Both the position numbers and the translations under genes were made by a program. From Candidatus Uhrbacteria bacterium (GTDB lineage Bacteria; Patescibacteriota; Patescibacteriia; JACQRZ01), in contig JACQSA010000051.1 of NCBI GenBank assembly GCA_016206145.1, positions 1-34,611 of the forward strand: a stretch of DNA of 34,611 bases, written 5' to 3'. Of this stretch, positions 1-10,400 are shown in pieces. Within the stretch, counting starts at the first letter, position 1, and the number at the start of each line of letters is the position of its first letter. The notes beneath the pieces are model-generated. The model saw only the letters and a program-made list of their open reading frames with translations, was not told the DNA's origin and did no database searches.

Positions 1-26
1 TACTTGCATATATACGTCTCAAAATT

Positions 27-3000
27 TTAGAAACGATCCTGTCCCCATGCGTTTCTGGCATAAAAACGGCTGTTTTCTTTAAGCCACTCACGACCATCTT
101 TCTTTATCTTGGTAACAATCGCATGTCCTTCCTCTCCCAACTGGTCAGCAAGACTTTGAAAAACGTCTTTAATTTCTAAGGTTGAAAATGGATTTTCAAG
201 ATCAGGGATACGGATATTCATATTCTTCAATTCTACTGCAAAATCTTTCCCTAATCTTTTACTAAACTCAGCAGCCTCTATATTCGCTGTAATACCTGCC
301 ATAATGTTCGCACCATTTGCTTTTCCTCGATCAGCAAGTTTCCCCGCCATATTTCTTATAGCGGCCATGACATGAGTTGCCATATCCGGATTATCACTTC
401 CTTCAGGGTCCAAATATTTGGTTATCATTTTCATGATCGGAGTATCTGGATTTTGGAGTAGGGAATTATGTAGGGTCAATATCATATATGGAGCGACATC
501 GTCATCCTTCATGGCATTTTCAAAAAGCCTTTCATTGAATTCTCTATCCGGACCCTGAAAACCATCTTTTGTGATATTGAAAAGGTCTGGATTGTCAATA
601 TACGCACGGGTCATGCCTGCAGTTTTTCCCATCATCATAAAATCGTGTGTCGCATTGCCATCTTTATCTTTATCCTTACCCTGTTCTCTCATCTCTTTGA
701 TTGATTTAATAGATGCTGATTTCATTGCTGCCTCAATAATGGGATTACTTTTCATATCCATGAGATGTCCAGCAGAAATATTGTTTGCAAGACGGTTAAT
801 CGCCTTTAGTAAATCCGCGCTAATCGCGTCAGGACGTGATGCAATATCCTTGAGTGATATACGCCCTTTTTCGAGTAAATGCACAAGTTGTTCAGGGGTC
901 ATGCCAAATGCTTGGCTCGGATATTTCGACCATACGTCAAAATCAAATGCCTCCAATGCTCCCGCTCTTCCGCCACGTTGGGCAAAAAGCGTACGCGCTC
1001 CATCAATTTCTTCAGTGGTATAAAGCTGACGTTTCATCATTTCTTTTTGCGCCGCCATTTGATCGGTATTGGAAAACCCTTTTACTGCCCCGGCGGCAAT
1101 GGCTTTAACCACCTCGTCTCGCAGGCCGGAAACATGTTTTTGCGCCGATGCAATCGTTTCATTTTGAAGATCATCCATATCTCTCATCACACGCCTTCCG
1201 AATCCATCAATCCCATTTGCCATATCTCCCAAATACGGGAGTAAGAGGCCCGCCCCACCGCCCACAGCAGAAAGTACAGCGGCGCCAGCAAATTGTCCGC
1301 TCCGTAACATCACGTCTGGAGCCAAAGACATTCCACGCGCAATCGCACCTTTAAATTCTAAACTCTGTGCATTTAATTTATACTTATCTGAATCCATATC
1401 AAGTCCCACAGCTTCACTGCGCAGATCAGAGGCAATCTTCTTTTTCAGTGCGGCAAATCCTCCATCTGGATCTTCCTTACGACCATCCAAAAAGTCTGCG
1501 TACCCTCTTTCTTTTATTGCTTGTTTTTTAAATTCGTCAGCTTCCCCCAGCATTTCAGCTTTTGATTTTCCGTATTTCTCTTCAAATTCCTTATCCGTCA
1601 ACTTGGATGTATTCGCTTTATCTTCCAAATCTTTTGCATTTTCTTCAATCCGATCAGCCTTACGCCGTTTTCCGTCGGGGGTCAATATACCATCAACAGA
1701 TTCTATTTTATTGCTTATGCCATCGAGATCATCTTTGAGTGCCTGAAGCTCTGATGCTTTTTTCTTCAGTTCGTTAATATTCCCTCGTAAACTTGCGTCA
1801 TCAGCCTCTTTCGCTTTTTCATCAACTTGCTGGGCTTTTTCATCTCTTTCCCGCTCAAGCTCTGCCCTTCTCGCCAGTAAGGCTGCGGGCGATTCGGCAA
1901 GTTTGGCATCATCCTCAAGCTCTGTCATCTTTTTCTTCATTCCTTCAATGCGTTTCAACCGTTTCCCGCGCTCTTCATCTGATTCATTTTCTGGAAATTC
2001 TCTTTCTGCCTGTTCAATTTCTTCTGCAAGAACAGCCTTCATCCTACGAAAATCATCTGGCTTTGACTCAAGTCGAGCGGCTCTCTCCCTTCTATTTCTT
2101 GCTTCTTGTTCTGTTTCTCCGGATTTGTTTTTCTGATCTTGCGCATCTCCAGCGAGATCGGCAAGTTTCTCTGCCAACGCTCTCTTTGGCTCAGTGTACA
2201 TTTTATTCCACATTTCGCGCGGCTTTTTCATAATATCTCGCGTAGCAACCCACTTTGCTGCCATATCTTTTGCACCGCCCACAGCAGCTGCCGCGACACC
2301 GATAGGCCTCCCCCACCGCACCAAGCTCTCTTTAACTTTCTCTTCTCGCGCCTTCTGGCGCATTTTTGAAAACATATCATACCGCTCCCGCGCCCAACGC
2401 ATCGGCGAAGGGCCTTTCTTACCTGCGGCGTATGCGCGAGCGCCTTCGACTACTCCTCCTGCCATTTTGCCGCCTTCTACGCCAAGCTGTTGTGCAACTA
2501 CCATGGAGCCGAGTAGCATCACGATCCCGAGGAACGTGCCAAGCGTGCTTTGGGGACTGCCAAGCGCAGTGCCGACGCTGCCGGAAAAACCTGAAAGCGC
2601 ATTCGGATCAACAGGAGGTACGGCAGAAATTACCGTGCCTAGTTCAGGGCGCGCATCTGGATTTGATCCGCCGGCCAATTGCAGGGTGGTAAATGAAAGC
2701 CATAGAAAAAACATCATGATAGGCCCCACGATCAAATAATTCACAAACTGATCCCACCATTTTTTCCCAAATCCCTTGTCATCGGGAAGAGCCGAAAGAA
2801 AAAACGCAGCAGGAGACAAGACCACAAGAAACCAAAGCGCGACCACACGCGCAATCAAGATGTAAAGCATGACCACTACCACGACAAGAGCAATGACCAT
2901 GAAAATAAATGCAAGGATAAGGGAGGCAAATACTCCAACCACGTCCACTTTTGCGGGACCCGCGGCTGAGGCATAATTCAAAAACTGGTCAATTCCTAGT

Positions 3001-3584
3001 AACCCCACAAAATTACCTCCTGCGGTATTTTCTACTGCTCCCACAAACGTAAGCATCACTATATTTGAAAAATCAATGGCAAGCCCGGCAATGGTTTTTG
3101 AAAAATTGATAAGAATCGCCGCGCTGATCAATTTTGGCAAAGTTTTTGAATATGTGTATTTCTCATGCTGGAGTATGGTCCCTATTGCGATTGCGAGTAA
3201 AATAAGCACAAAAAACATATTGCATAAATCCCTGATGATTTCCCACCCGCGCGTTACGGGAATCGAATCAATAAATTGCGTGTATTGGGAAACATCCACG
3301 ATCATATTTATCACAACGAGGAAGAGGCCCGTGAGAGCTTTCAAAATCCCTTCCACGATAACAACGATACCTCCAAGAATCTGATCCTGGAACATCTTGA
3401 CAGCAAGAGCTCCTGTGAATAGCGTTAGTGCCCCGCCAATAAGTAGAGGCGCGACGAACGCCTCCCCCTTACTCGCAAACCCAAACACACCCGCAAAAAC
3501 CAACACAAAAACCGCCATGGCACTTGCATAGCGCCAACGCTTTTGTGTGCGGATATAGATTGTGAAGACTGTGATGGGGTTCAT
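27..3584 (-). CDS. VirB6/TrbL-like polytopic membrane protein with long C-terminal soluble region
   Basis: The protein has 1185 residues. The first ~370 are strongly hydrophobic, with about eight predicted membrane spans at roughly 20-37, 43-62, 70-95, 115-138, 150-185, 215-270 (two spans), 283-305 and 345-370. This fits the TrbL/VirB6 inner-membrane channel subunit of type IV secretion systems. From about residue 385 it is charged and largely helical, with coiled-coil-like Glu/Lys-rich stretches at about 480-700 followed by a mixed C-terminal domain that I do not recognise. Most VirB6 proteins are around 300-400 residues, so the tail is unusual, although large-tailed VirB6 proteins are known in Rickettsiales. 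It lies downstream of the giant secreted Cys-rich protein and was probably its operon partner before the NYN island came between them. The start at 3584 is supported by the duplicated 5' end at 4398. No VirB4 or other secretion ATPase is in the window, so a secretion role is inference. Confidence 0.75.
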   Translation of the reverse strand: MNPITVFTIYIRTQKRWRYASAMAVFVLVFAGVFGFASKGEAFVAPLLIGGALTLFTGALAVKMFQDQILGGIVVIVEGILKALTGLFLVVINMIVDVSQYTQFIDSIPVTRGWEIIRDLCNMFFVLILLAIAIGTILQHEKYTYSKTLPKLISAAILINFSKTIAGLAIDFSNIVMLTFVGAVENTAGGNFVGLLGIDQFLNYASAAGPAKVDVVGVFASLILAFIFMVIALVVVVVMLYILIARVVALWFLVVLSPAAFFLSALPDDKGFGKKWWDQFVNYLIVGPIMMFFLWLSFTTLQLAGGSNPDARPELGTVISAVPPVDPNALSGFSGSVGTALGSPQSTLGTFLGIVMLLGSMVVAQQLGVEGGKMAGGVVEGARAYAAGKKGPSPMRWARERYDMFSKMRQKAREEKVKESLVRWGRPIGVAAAAVGGAKDMAAKWVATRDIMKKPREMWNKMYTEPKRALAEKLADLAGDAQDQKNKSGETEQEARNRRERAARLESKPDDFRRMKAVLAEEIEQAEREFPENESDEERGKRLKRIEGMKKKMTELEDDAKLAESPAALLARRAELERERDEKAQQVDEKAKEADDASLRGNINELKKKASELQALKDDLDGISNKIESVDGILTPDGKRRKADRIEENAKDLEDKANTSKLTDKEFEEKYGKSKAEMLGEADEFKKQAIKERGYADFLDGRKEDPDGGFAALKKKIASDLRSEAVGLDMDSDKYKLNAQSLEFKGAIARGMSLAPDVMLRSGQFAGAAVLSAVGGGAGLLLPYLGDMANGIDGFGRRVMRDMDDLQNETIASAQKHVSGLRDEVVKAIAAGAVKGFSNTDQMAAQKEMMKRQLYTTEEIDGARTLFAQRGGRAGALEAFDFDVWSKYPSQAFGMTPEQLVHLLEKGRISLKDIASRPDAISADLLKAINRLANNISAGHLMDMKSNPIIEAAMKSASIKSIKEMREQGKDKDKDGNATHDFMMMGKTAGMTRAYIDNPDLFNITKDGFQGPDREFNERLFENAMKDDDVAPYMILTLHNSLLQNPDTPIMKMITKYLDPEGSDNPDMATHVMAAIRNMAGKLADRGKANGANIMAGITANIEAAEFSKRLGKDFAVELKNMNIRIPDLENPFSTLEIKDVFQSLADQLGEEGHAIVTKIKKDGREWLKENSRFYARNAWGQDRF

Positions 3585-3587
3585 TGC
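3531..3587. repeat. 57-bp direct repeat, copy A (5' end of the VirB6-like gene)
   Basis: Positions 3531-3575 are identical to 4345-4389 over 45 bp. The next 12 bp match apart from one shifted T. This copy contains the start codon and first 18 codons of the VirB6-like gene. With copy B it flanks the NYN gene. Confidence 0.95.
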
Positions 3588-3593
3588 GAGGAA

Positions 3594-3602
3594 ATTATAC
3601 CA
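3594..3602 (-). promoter_or_regulatory. Extended -10 promoter for the VirB6-like gene
   Basis: The minus strand reads TGGTATAAT, a perfect extended -10 element, ending 9 nt before the start codon at 3584. No good -35 box sits at 17 nt. The expected transcription start would be about 3 nt before the ATG, so the mRNA would be close to leaderless. The element lies just inside the inserted segment, so the island may have supplied this promoter. Confidence 0.55.
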
Positions 3603-3638
3603 TAAATAAAGGGAGGATACATATCAACAGACGATCAC

Positions 3639-3667
3639 TTGCATACGTTATATTTCTATGGTATTGT
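3639..3667 (+). promoter_or_regulatory. Possible plus-strand promoter inside the NYN island
   Basis: TTGCAT at 3639-3644, a 17-nt spacer, then TATTGT at 3662-3667 preceded by an extended -10 TG. Each hexamer matches consensus at four of six positions. It would start transcription near 3674, pointing at the intrinsic terminator at 3711-3734. No plus-strand coding gene lies here. Confidence 0.35.
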
Positions 3668-3673
3668 ATTTGT

Positions 3674-3734
3674 ACGAGTGGCAGGAGTGTCATTCGCCAA
3701 TCAACTGCAGAATCCCGCTTATGCGGGATTTTTT
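3674..3734 (+). ncRNA. Candidate ~60-nt plus-strand small RNA
   Basis: A promoter-like sequence (3639-3667) and a strong intrinsic terminator (3711-3734) on the same strand bracket about 60 nt with no convincing ORF. The 3' part would be antisense to the last codons of the NYN gene, which ends at 3719. I do not recognise an RNA family. The call rests only on promoter and terminator spacing. Confidence 0.25.
3711..3734 (+). terminator. Intrinsic terminator (plus-strand orientation)
   Basis: AATCCCGC, a TTAT loop, GCGGGATT, then more T residues. The T-run is on the plus strand, so it would stop plus-strand transcripts. In the minus direction the hairpin overlaps the NYN stop codon and lacks a U-run, so it is a poor terminator for the NYN gene. 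Confidence 0.6.
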
Positions 3735-4333
3735 GCTCTCCTTACATCCATTTTCAATAACTCCTTCCTGAAATCGACAATGTCAAAATATCGTGTTGCA
3801 GCCGGTGGTAATTCTTTTGCGATATGACCTGCCCGAGAAAATATTATGACTATCTTCCCCTGCCCTCTGAGAAACTTTATTAGATATTCAAAATCGCAAT
3901 CTCCCGAAAATAGAATAAAGGTATCATAAGATTGCAAACGAAATACAGCATCAACTGCGATTTCTACATCAAAATTTGCCTTCCTATGCGGCAGTTCTGG
4001 GGTATGATCTGCATAATTCTTAAGAGGTTTTGTATTAAGTCTATAAGTGAGATTACTGAGAAAAGAAAGAAATTTTCTATGACCGACAGTTTGAAAGTCA
4101 GGTGTGTAAAATTTAATTTCTTCAACACTGCCTTCTTTTTGAAAAAACTCTTTAATCTTCTTATAGTCAACTCTGTAACGTAAGTCGCTGGCTGAATTCT
4201 TTCTCAATACATCTGTAATGTCCTTTGGATTAACCCACATATCCTGAACAGATCGTTCAAGGTTAGCCGCATCGATAGCCACAAAAACTCTCCCTTTCAT
4301 AGCACGACGTATTGATTCAATATAATCGTTCAT
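3719..4333 (-). CDS. NYN-domain (LabA/DUF88-type, PIN-like) putative ribonuclease
   Basis: The product is 204 residues from the ATG at 4333. The NYN fold signature is clear: a first strand ending in an acidic residue (VFVAIDAANLE), a central acidic helix (FDVEIAVDAV) and the SGDCDF loop. These carry the aspartates that bind metal in PIN/NYN nucleases. Family members are predicted or shown to cut RNA; the substrate is unknown here. An upstream TTG at 4351 would add six residues, but the ATG is preferred because it overlaps the stop of the 22-codon leader as ATGA, suggesting coupled translation. No Shine-Dalgarno is visible. The gene sits on a segment flanked by a 57-bp direct repeat, so it looks like a late arrival between two surface-system genes. 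Confidence 0.85.
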   Translation of the reverse strand: MNDYIESIRRAMKGRVFVAIDAANLERSVQDMWVNPKDITDVLRKNSASDLRYRVDYKKIKEFFQKEGSVEEIKFYTPDFQTVGHRKFLSFLSNLTYRLNTKPLKNYADHTPELPHRKANFDVEIAVDAVFRLQSYDTFILFSGDCDFEYLIKFLRGQGKIVIIFSRAGHIAKELPPAATRYFDIVDFRKELLKMDVRRAKNPA

Positions 4334-4398
4334 ACATATGTCATGCGCCAACGCTTTTGTGTGCGGATATAGATTGTGAAGACTGTGATTGGGGTCAT
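4330..4398 (-). CDS. 22-codon stub/leader from the duplicated 5' end of the VirB6-like gene
   Basis: The first 18 codons match the start of the VirB6-like protein (MNPITVFTIY... there, MTPITVFTIY... here), then four unrelated codons and TGA follow. The TGA at 4330-4332 overlaps the NYN start codon (4331-4333) as ATGA. The start codon lies about 10 nt after the giant gene's stop. It is a by-product of the duplication. It may act as a translated leader passing ribosomes from the giant gene to the NYN gene; expression is not shown. Confidence 0.5.
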   Translation of the reverse strand: MTPITVFTIYIRTQKRWRMTYV

Positions 4399-4401
4399 TG
4401 C
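4345..4401. repeat. 57-bp direct repeat, copy B (orphan 5' end of the VirB6-like gene)
   Basis: This is the second copy of the 57-bp repeat. It begins 8 bp past the stop codon of the giant gene, where the VirB6-like gene would be expected to start. Identity ends abruptly at 4345, where the NYN island begins. The layout suggests this was the original start of the membrane-protein gene and that copy A arose with the insertion. Confidence 0.95.
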
Positions 4402-4408
4402 AATCAAT

Positions 4409-7400
4409 TTAATTTGAGATCGATGCGGTTTGAGCTTCGTACAAATTATACTTTGTTCGGGCATCTGCTTCTGGCCAGTCTTTTGAAGCGTCCTCGCGAA
4501 GTGGGAACGTAGCAAGATCATACTTATACTGCCAGCTCGAAGGCGTTATTCCCCATTTATCATCGCTATCCTTATACACTGTCCCGCATGTAGCGGCTTT
4601 TGCTTCCCAGTTGTCCATGGTGTAAATGCAAATATGCTTGCCATTCGGTTTTCCATCTCCGTAAATGTGACTGAATTCGAACGGCAGATCATCGGAATTT
4701 GTTGTGGTGCCATTGACCGCAGGGCCCGGCCGCTCATTTTTTCCACTGCCTTCTTTGTTTGAGTTCGTATACTCATATCTTCTTCCATCGCCCCAATCCA
4801 CAATGATCTTACGCAGAGGGAGTTGGTCATTATTTGGCACATCAACCCAAAAACTGATGCGCACCTTTGGATACAAAAGGAAGTCGTGATCAAAATGGAA
4901 TCCTCCTGTATCGCCTTTCGTGTATTTGTCACCGGCCGGCATAGGAATAGCCGGCGAAGTCACTGGCGCGCGCCCCTGCGCTTCGGTGCGAGATGTATCC
5001 CACATGGTTTGGAGTTTGCCAGCGTCAGAACCAACAAATTTCGTACCATCCCATGAAGCTGTTTTTTCATACTTACACTCGTCCGGCCCACCTGAAATGC
5101 AAACACCAAATATTATTGCGGTACACGGCGGGGTATAACACTTCCACTTCCAGTACTCATACGCTTTGGCAAAAACGCTTGTGCGGAGAGTATCGATAGG
5201 CTCGCGAGTAAGAGACGGGTATACTGAAATATCTGTATCTTTATCCGTATGTGGTTTTGAAAAGGATTTCACATTAAAGCCTGGGTTTTCGGTTCCTGGT
5301 ATTAATTTTTCTTTACCTGTTGTATAAGTTTTTGTCTCATTATAGGACCACAAATAATTTTTCTGAGTCGCAGTATTAAATTCAGTATAAAACTCATCGC
5401 GATCCCATAATGCACGTTGAGCCTTTAACACTACCCGCTGTGCAGGATTTACAGAAGTGAGGAAGGACTTACCCCCCAATGTGAGATATGTACCATGCCG
5501 CCCCTGATTGTCAGCATTGGAATCAGATGCAACAGGATTTTTTGTTTGCTCATACAATCCAACATTTTGCCCGTTGGTAGTTATGGGCTTGACAAACGCG
5601 GTACAGTAATTGATAAACCGATTTTGTGCTTGATGATGTACGGTCGTGGTGTTTTTCTTGAAATAAATTTTGGTGCTTACTGCCACCGCCTGATCGCCAC
5701 CGCCTGACGCATCGCAATACAGCCATTTCCATCCTGCCAACCTCTCTATACCGTTAACATTTGCAATCACGGGACCAATTACCACAAAGTTTTTCTCTTC
5801 ATTACATGATTCATTCCAATATGACTTTTTTTGACCTTGACTATTTGTCCACGCTCCCAGATTTTCTGTCGCAACTTGCCAGCACAAAGCTCTTCCGCCT
5901 TGATTATTGTTATAAATACACTTACGGTCATGACCTCCCCAGCCTCCTGCTTTTTCATCGAAATAAAATCCAACATCATTCCTTGGCTCTGGCGTACTAT
6001 CATCCCATCTTTTTCCTGCATAAATCCTATTACTCACCCCTGACTGAACAAGATACGTTTCGTCAGAATAGCCGCGAGGATTATCGACGCCATCTTCACT
6101 CATACCACTATCAATAAGTTGTTTAAATTCAGTACGCGTAGCTCCTTCTAATATATATTCGATCATATAAATGGAGTCCATAGCGAATCCGTAACTTGTG
6201 CCATTAGGAATGCCATCAGAAACTACCTCTCTGGAATTCACTCCAAGTGAAGGAAGATTAACTTCACTACCCGTATATCCTGTTCTAGCGGCAGTGTCGT
6301 CTATTTGATCGCCTCCCCACCCAAGTAGCTGACCAATAAAACTAGCCAAACCTCCGGCTATTCCAAAAACTGCACAGCCTGCACCTCCGCCAGGTATTGC
6401 GCCAACGCCTCCAACCCAAACTGTTGATACTGACCCTACTGTTGTGCCAACCAGGCAGGATGCTCCTGCCGCATTACCAACATTGTTCCAAAAATTGCTA
6501 TTAAATTCCGTCATGACAAGAAGACGGCTTCCCGCTGAAGTAATGTCCGGATTATTTTTTAATCTATCCCTATCTAAATAGCCGTCAGATTTATTCAGAT
6601 TGGAAGAATCACGGGTTTGATAACACTTTATAGAAGCACTGCCAACTGGACAGTCGGAAAGTGGAAGCGATTTTTCATACAACCAATGGTCTCTAGTGTA
6701 TGTGGCGGGTGTACTGTCGGGGTCTGCCATACCGAAATTGCCTGTGGGATCTTCTTCAACAGCAGAGCTCGACGCGATTTCGGTTGGATTTGATTGCTCT
6801 ACGCAAAAAGAAATACCCGTAATGCCACCACTTGCATACGACGACGCTGGCGCCCCTAGATTGGCAGCTGCTGCACTGCTGGCTGTTTGATTTGAAAGAG
6901 TAATGGGGTTCCACAGTAGGCAGGCCTGAGAGTAGCTTCTATAGACACAGGGGCCATCGGAGCCACAATCATCCGGGATATTGCCAGCTTCGCAGTTGCC
7001 AAGCACACTCCCTCCAATTATACGATTCATATTCTTCGCGCACACTTTTCCAGTTCTCTCCTTTCCATATCTGGTCTGCCACTGCGGGTACGGTTCCAAG
7101 CAATACCCGTATACGCCGACGAATTTCTCTGCGGTGCCGCTGATATAATTACACGCGTCATTCCATACGTTTTTATTTTTGCTGTCAACGCGGACTTTTG
7201 GAGAATCCGAACGCGGATACAGCCGGCATGAACTTGCGACTTCTGTAACGCCGGATATATTGATCTTATTCTGCAGTCTTTCATCGGGATCTTTTATAGT
7301 TGGACCAAGACTATCACTCGCAAGCGGTGCATTCGCGCCAGTAAACGATTGTATCCACGGAAGGAAATAACTGTCGCGGCCGGAAGGATTTTTGGTCGTA

Positions 7401-10400
7401 TAGTCGTCTTTAAAGACCATGTTTGGGCGAGCATACCCGGAGAGTCCGGCAAACGAAAGATCGAGCTCGTGGTATTTATCCGGGGTAAGCCGTATTGAGC
7501 CATCTGCATTCCGTATTTGCAGATAGGGTGCTTTAAAATTACCGGCAAGTGATGCGGTCGGAGACGGTTGGCAATTATGACCTGCCGCAAGGTCTTTATT
7601 CCAATAACATTCTACATCGCTCTCGCATAAACCCTTTACCAGAGAACTGCAATATGTAATCAAGTCATCTGATGTCGGGTTTGTAATGCACTCAACTCCT
7701 GAGGAACATGGCGTAAAGCGGGTACAACGTTCTGCGTTATTTTTACACACTCCAAGCGGAATACATTCGCCAACGCATCTTGTGCCGGTGCACTGGCAAT
7801 CACGGTTTTCCGAACACCGACTGCTTATATGTTCTCCCTTACACGTCCCAAGGGCAGGCAACGCAGGAACAATACATCCTCCATTTGCATTTCTCTTTAG
7901 GCAGGGGATGCGTTCAGTGCAAATCTTGCGGTTTGGATCGCCTTGCACGCGGATATCGTTCGCGCAGTCCAAGGAAACTTTACATTCGCGATCGAGTTTG
8001 CCTTTGAGTAAGATATTTGCGTCATTTGCTGTCGCGGGGGCATTTCGAGAATCAGCAATATTCAAAGTAATGCCGCGTTTTGTCTTAAAATAATCATTGT
8101 AGTACGCCGATGAATTATATATCTTTGCCTCTGCGTCAGGATCAGTGTCCTGTAAAAGAATGCATCCGTTTTCTATATTGAGTTCACCTGAACATTCTTT
8201 TTGGGTATCTCTCACGTCGCCCAGATATGTGCGATATACCTTACACGAAGCGCCGCTCACTCCTTTTGTCGGATCAAGCCTTCCATAATCGCTCCTCAAG
8301 GTGCCATTGCCGGGATCTTGTACAGGGCAATGTGGATTACCATCTCCACACTCAATACATTCGGGATCTTTGTATTTTCGACACCCGACCGCGTTTGAAG
8401 GACACTGCTTGAAATATTTCGCAGGCCCCTGATCGTTCCAATAGGTAATTGTCGGGGCAGAAATTTCGAGTTTTGATTGAGTGGTATTATACGTTTCAAA
8501 CGCGTGGGAGTATGCGGCCGGACCTCCGCCTTTGCCAGTAGTACTGTCTACACTATCACAGCTTATCAAGGCATCACATCTTCCTGTATATACGGCACTC
8601 TCAAGACCACTACAATCATCGTCCGACTGGCACGCGTAAGAAGGATAGTACAGTTCGTTTTCTTGATTTTTTTCATCATCCAAAAGATCGCCTGATTTCT
8701 TGCGGCATGCTTTATAAAACCAGCCTTCTTTGGGTTCTGTTGCGCCCTCTCCTTTAAATACATTGCCTTTTGTCCAGTAGCAAAGATTTTTTCCGGGAGT
8801 TTTGAAATACCGTTTTGCGCTTTCAGTATTGTACGCTTTGCATCCTTGCTCTTCTTGTTTACACACACCTGCCTTATACCCTTCCGAGATTACTGTGGGT
8901 GCTACATCTGATAGTTTCGCAAGGTTTTGGGTGATCTGATCCGGAGTGATCTTATAAAACACAGTCTGCCACTCCTCTTTGTATCCATCGTTTGCAGTCG
9001 TTGAGCTTGCGACTCCGTTAGAGACTGTTACTGTTGTCACTGTGCCTGAAGTATCGGCTTTCCTGTGTTCACGCGTTTTTACGGGTGCTCCGTATGCAGT
9101 GCAATTTGCCTCTTCGGACCTGCATTGCACATTGGGTTTGTCTACAAGATATTTCGGCGATTCATAGCTAACATATACACCAAACCGCTTCCCGCTAACA
9201 GTGGAAATGTATTCATCAAAACATTTGCCTTGATCAGTCAATGTTTCATCCGGTAAAGCTTGTCTTGCATCTGCGGTGGAAGTGTTTTTATCTGTCGAGC
9301 ACCGCAGGATATTTGTCGGTTGACTGTCGAGGGTCTCATTTGGAAAGAATGACCATCTCCATTCCTTAAATTCTCGACAACCCACAAAAGGAAGGGGGCA
9401 CACATTTGTGAAACCGGAAAATGCTAACGGCGTTTCAATCTCAGGAGTACTATAGAGTCGGCAAGAAGTCTGATACGTGCCGGATCCGTTCATCTCGCAC
9501 GCTTCTGGCCGCGCACTTTCTGTCTTTGTGGAAGTGTCTATCGCGTATATGGTTGCACCATCGGATTCTTTGATAAAAATAGTGTCTAAAAATGCCTGAG
9601 AAAGAGTCGTGCCTGTGGGAGGCGTAATGCGGATCGCCACGCTAGTGGTGGTTGCATTTTCTATGGTGAAATTGAAATACTGCCAGCCTGAGGTTGTAAA
9701 GGTCGCACTCGCAAGGGTATTTGTAGGAGTAATGCCTGCCGTATCCTTGCCGATAATGGCAAGGGTTGATGTCCCGACTGCTTTTGCATTCAAGGTAAGC
9801 GTATAACTCTTGAGAGAGGAAAGAACAATTTGTTTTTCTGCTTCAAGTGATCCGGCACTTGATGTGATGCGCAGGCTCCTCCCTCCTACGGTTTCCGCTT
9901 CCCGGGAAGTGTCTACGCTTGTATCCGGCCCCCATCCGGATCGGAATGGTTCTTTCTCAAATGTATCCCGTATGATCACAGAGTAATTGCCGGCAGTCGT
10001 GGAAGAATATGCGCGACATCCCACTGCAGACGCAGAGCACTGCGCGCTTAATGATCTGGAAATAAACCTTCCGGCAGCGTTATCTGCAGCACGACGATAT
10101 TCACTGCAGTCATCGGTTTGATACACAAGCTTGTCTATGTAACGATACGAGACTGCTCCTGCTGCGCTGATAAACTCGCGGCACGTGAGAGGTTGAGTAG
10201 GGGTATTAAATTGGTCAGAAAAAATCTTTGCGTCGCATGTGCAAGCGCTCCCTACCGCACAGGCAGGGTCACCGCTCGCATCTGCCTTCAGATAAAACGC
10301 AACAGGTTGCCTGCCGCCCTGTTCAGACCCGTAGTAACTATAAAACACAGTGCGGTTTTCCGGCGTATCTTTACTGACAAATTCGCACGCAGAAGTTTTT

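Noticed and set aside
1793-2233. 146-codon plus-strand ORF
   Set aside because: Antisense shadow of the charged helical region of the VirB6-like gene, with low-complexity Leu/Ser/Pro composition.
3639-3827. 62-codon plus-strand ORF across the NYN 3' end
   Set aside because: Its middle is the translated terminator hairpin (NPAYAGFF-like), and it overlaps the NYN gene antisense. The region looks more like a small RNA if it is expressed at all.
4334-4351. TTG start at 4351 for the NYN gene
   Set aside because: The ATG at 4333 overlaps the leader stop as ATGA and the extra six residues come from repeat/junction sequence.
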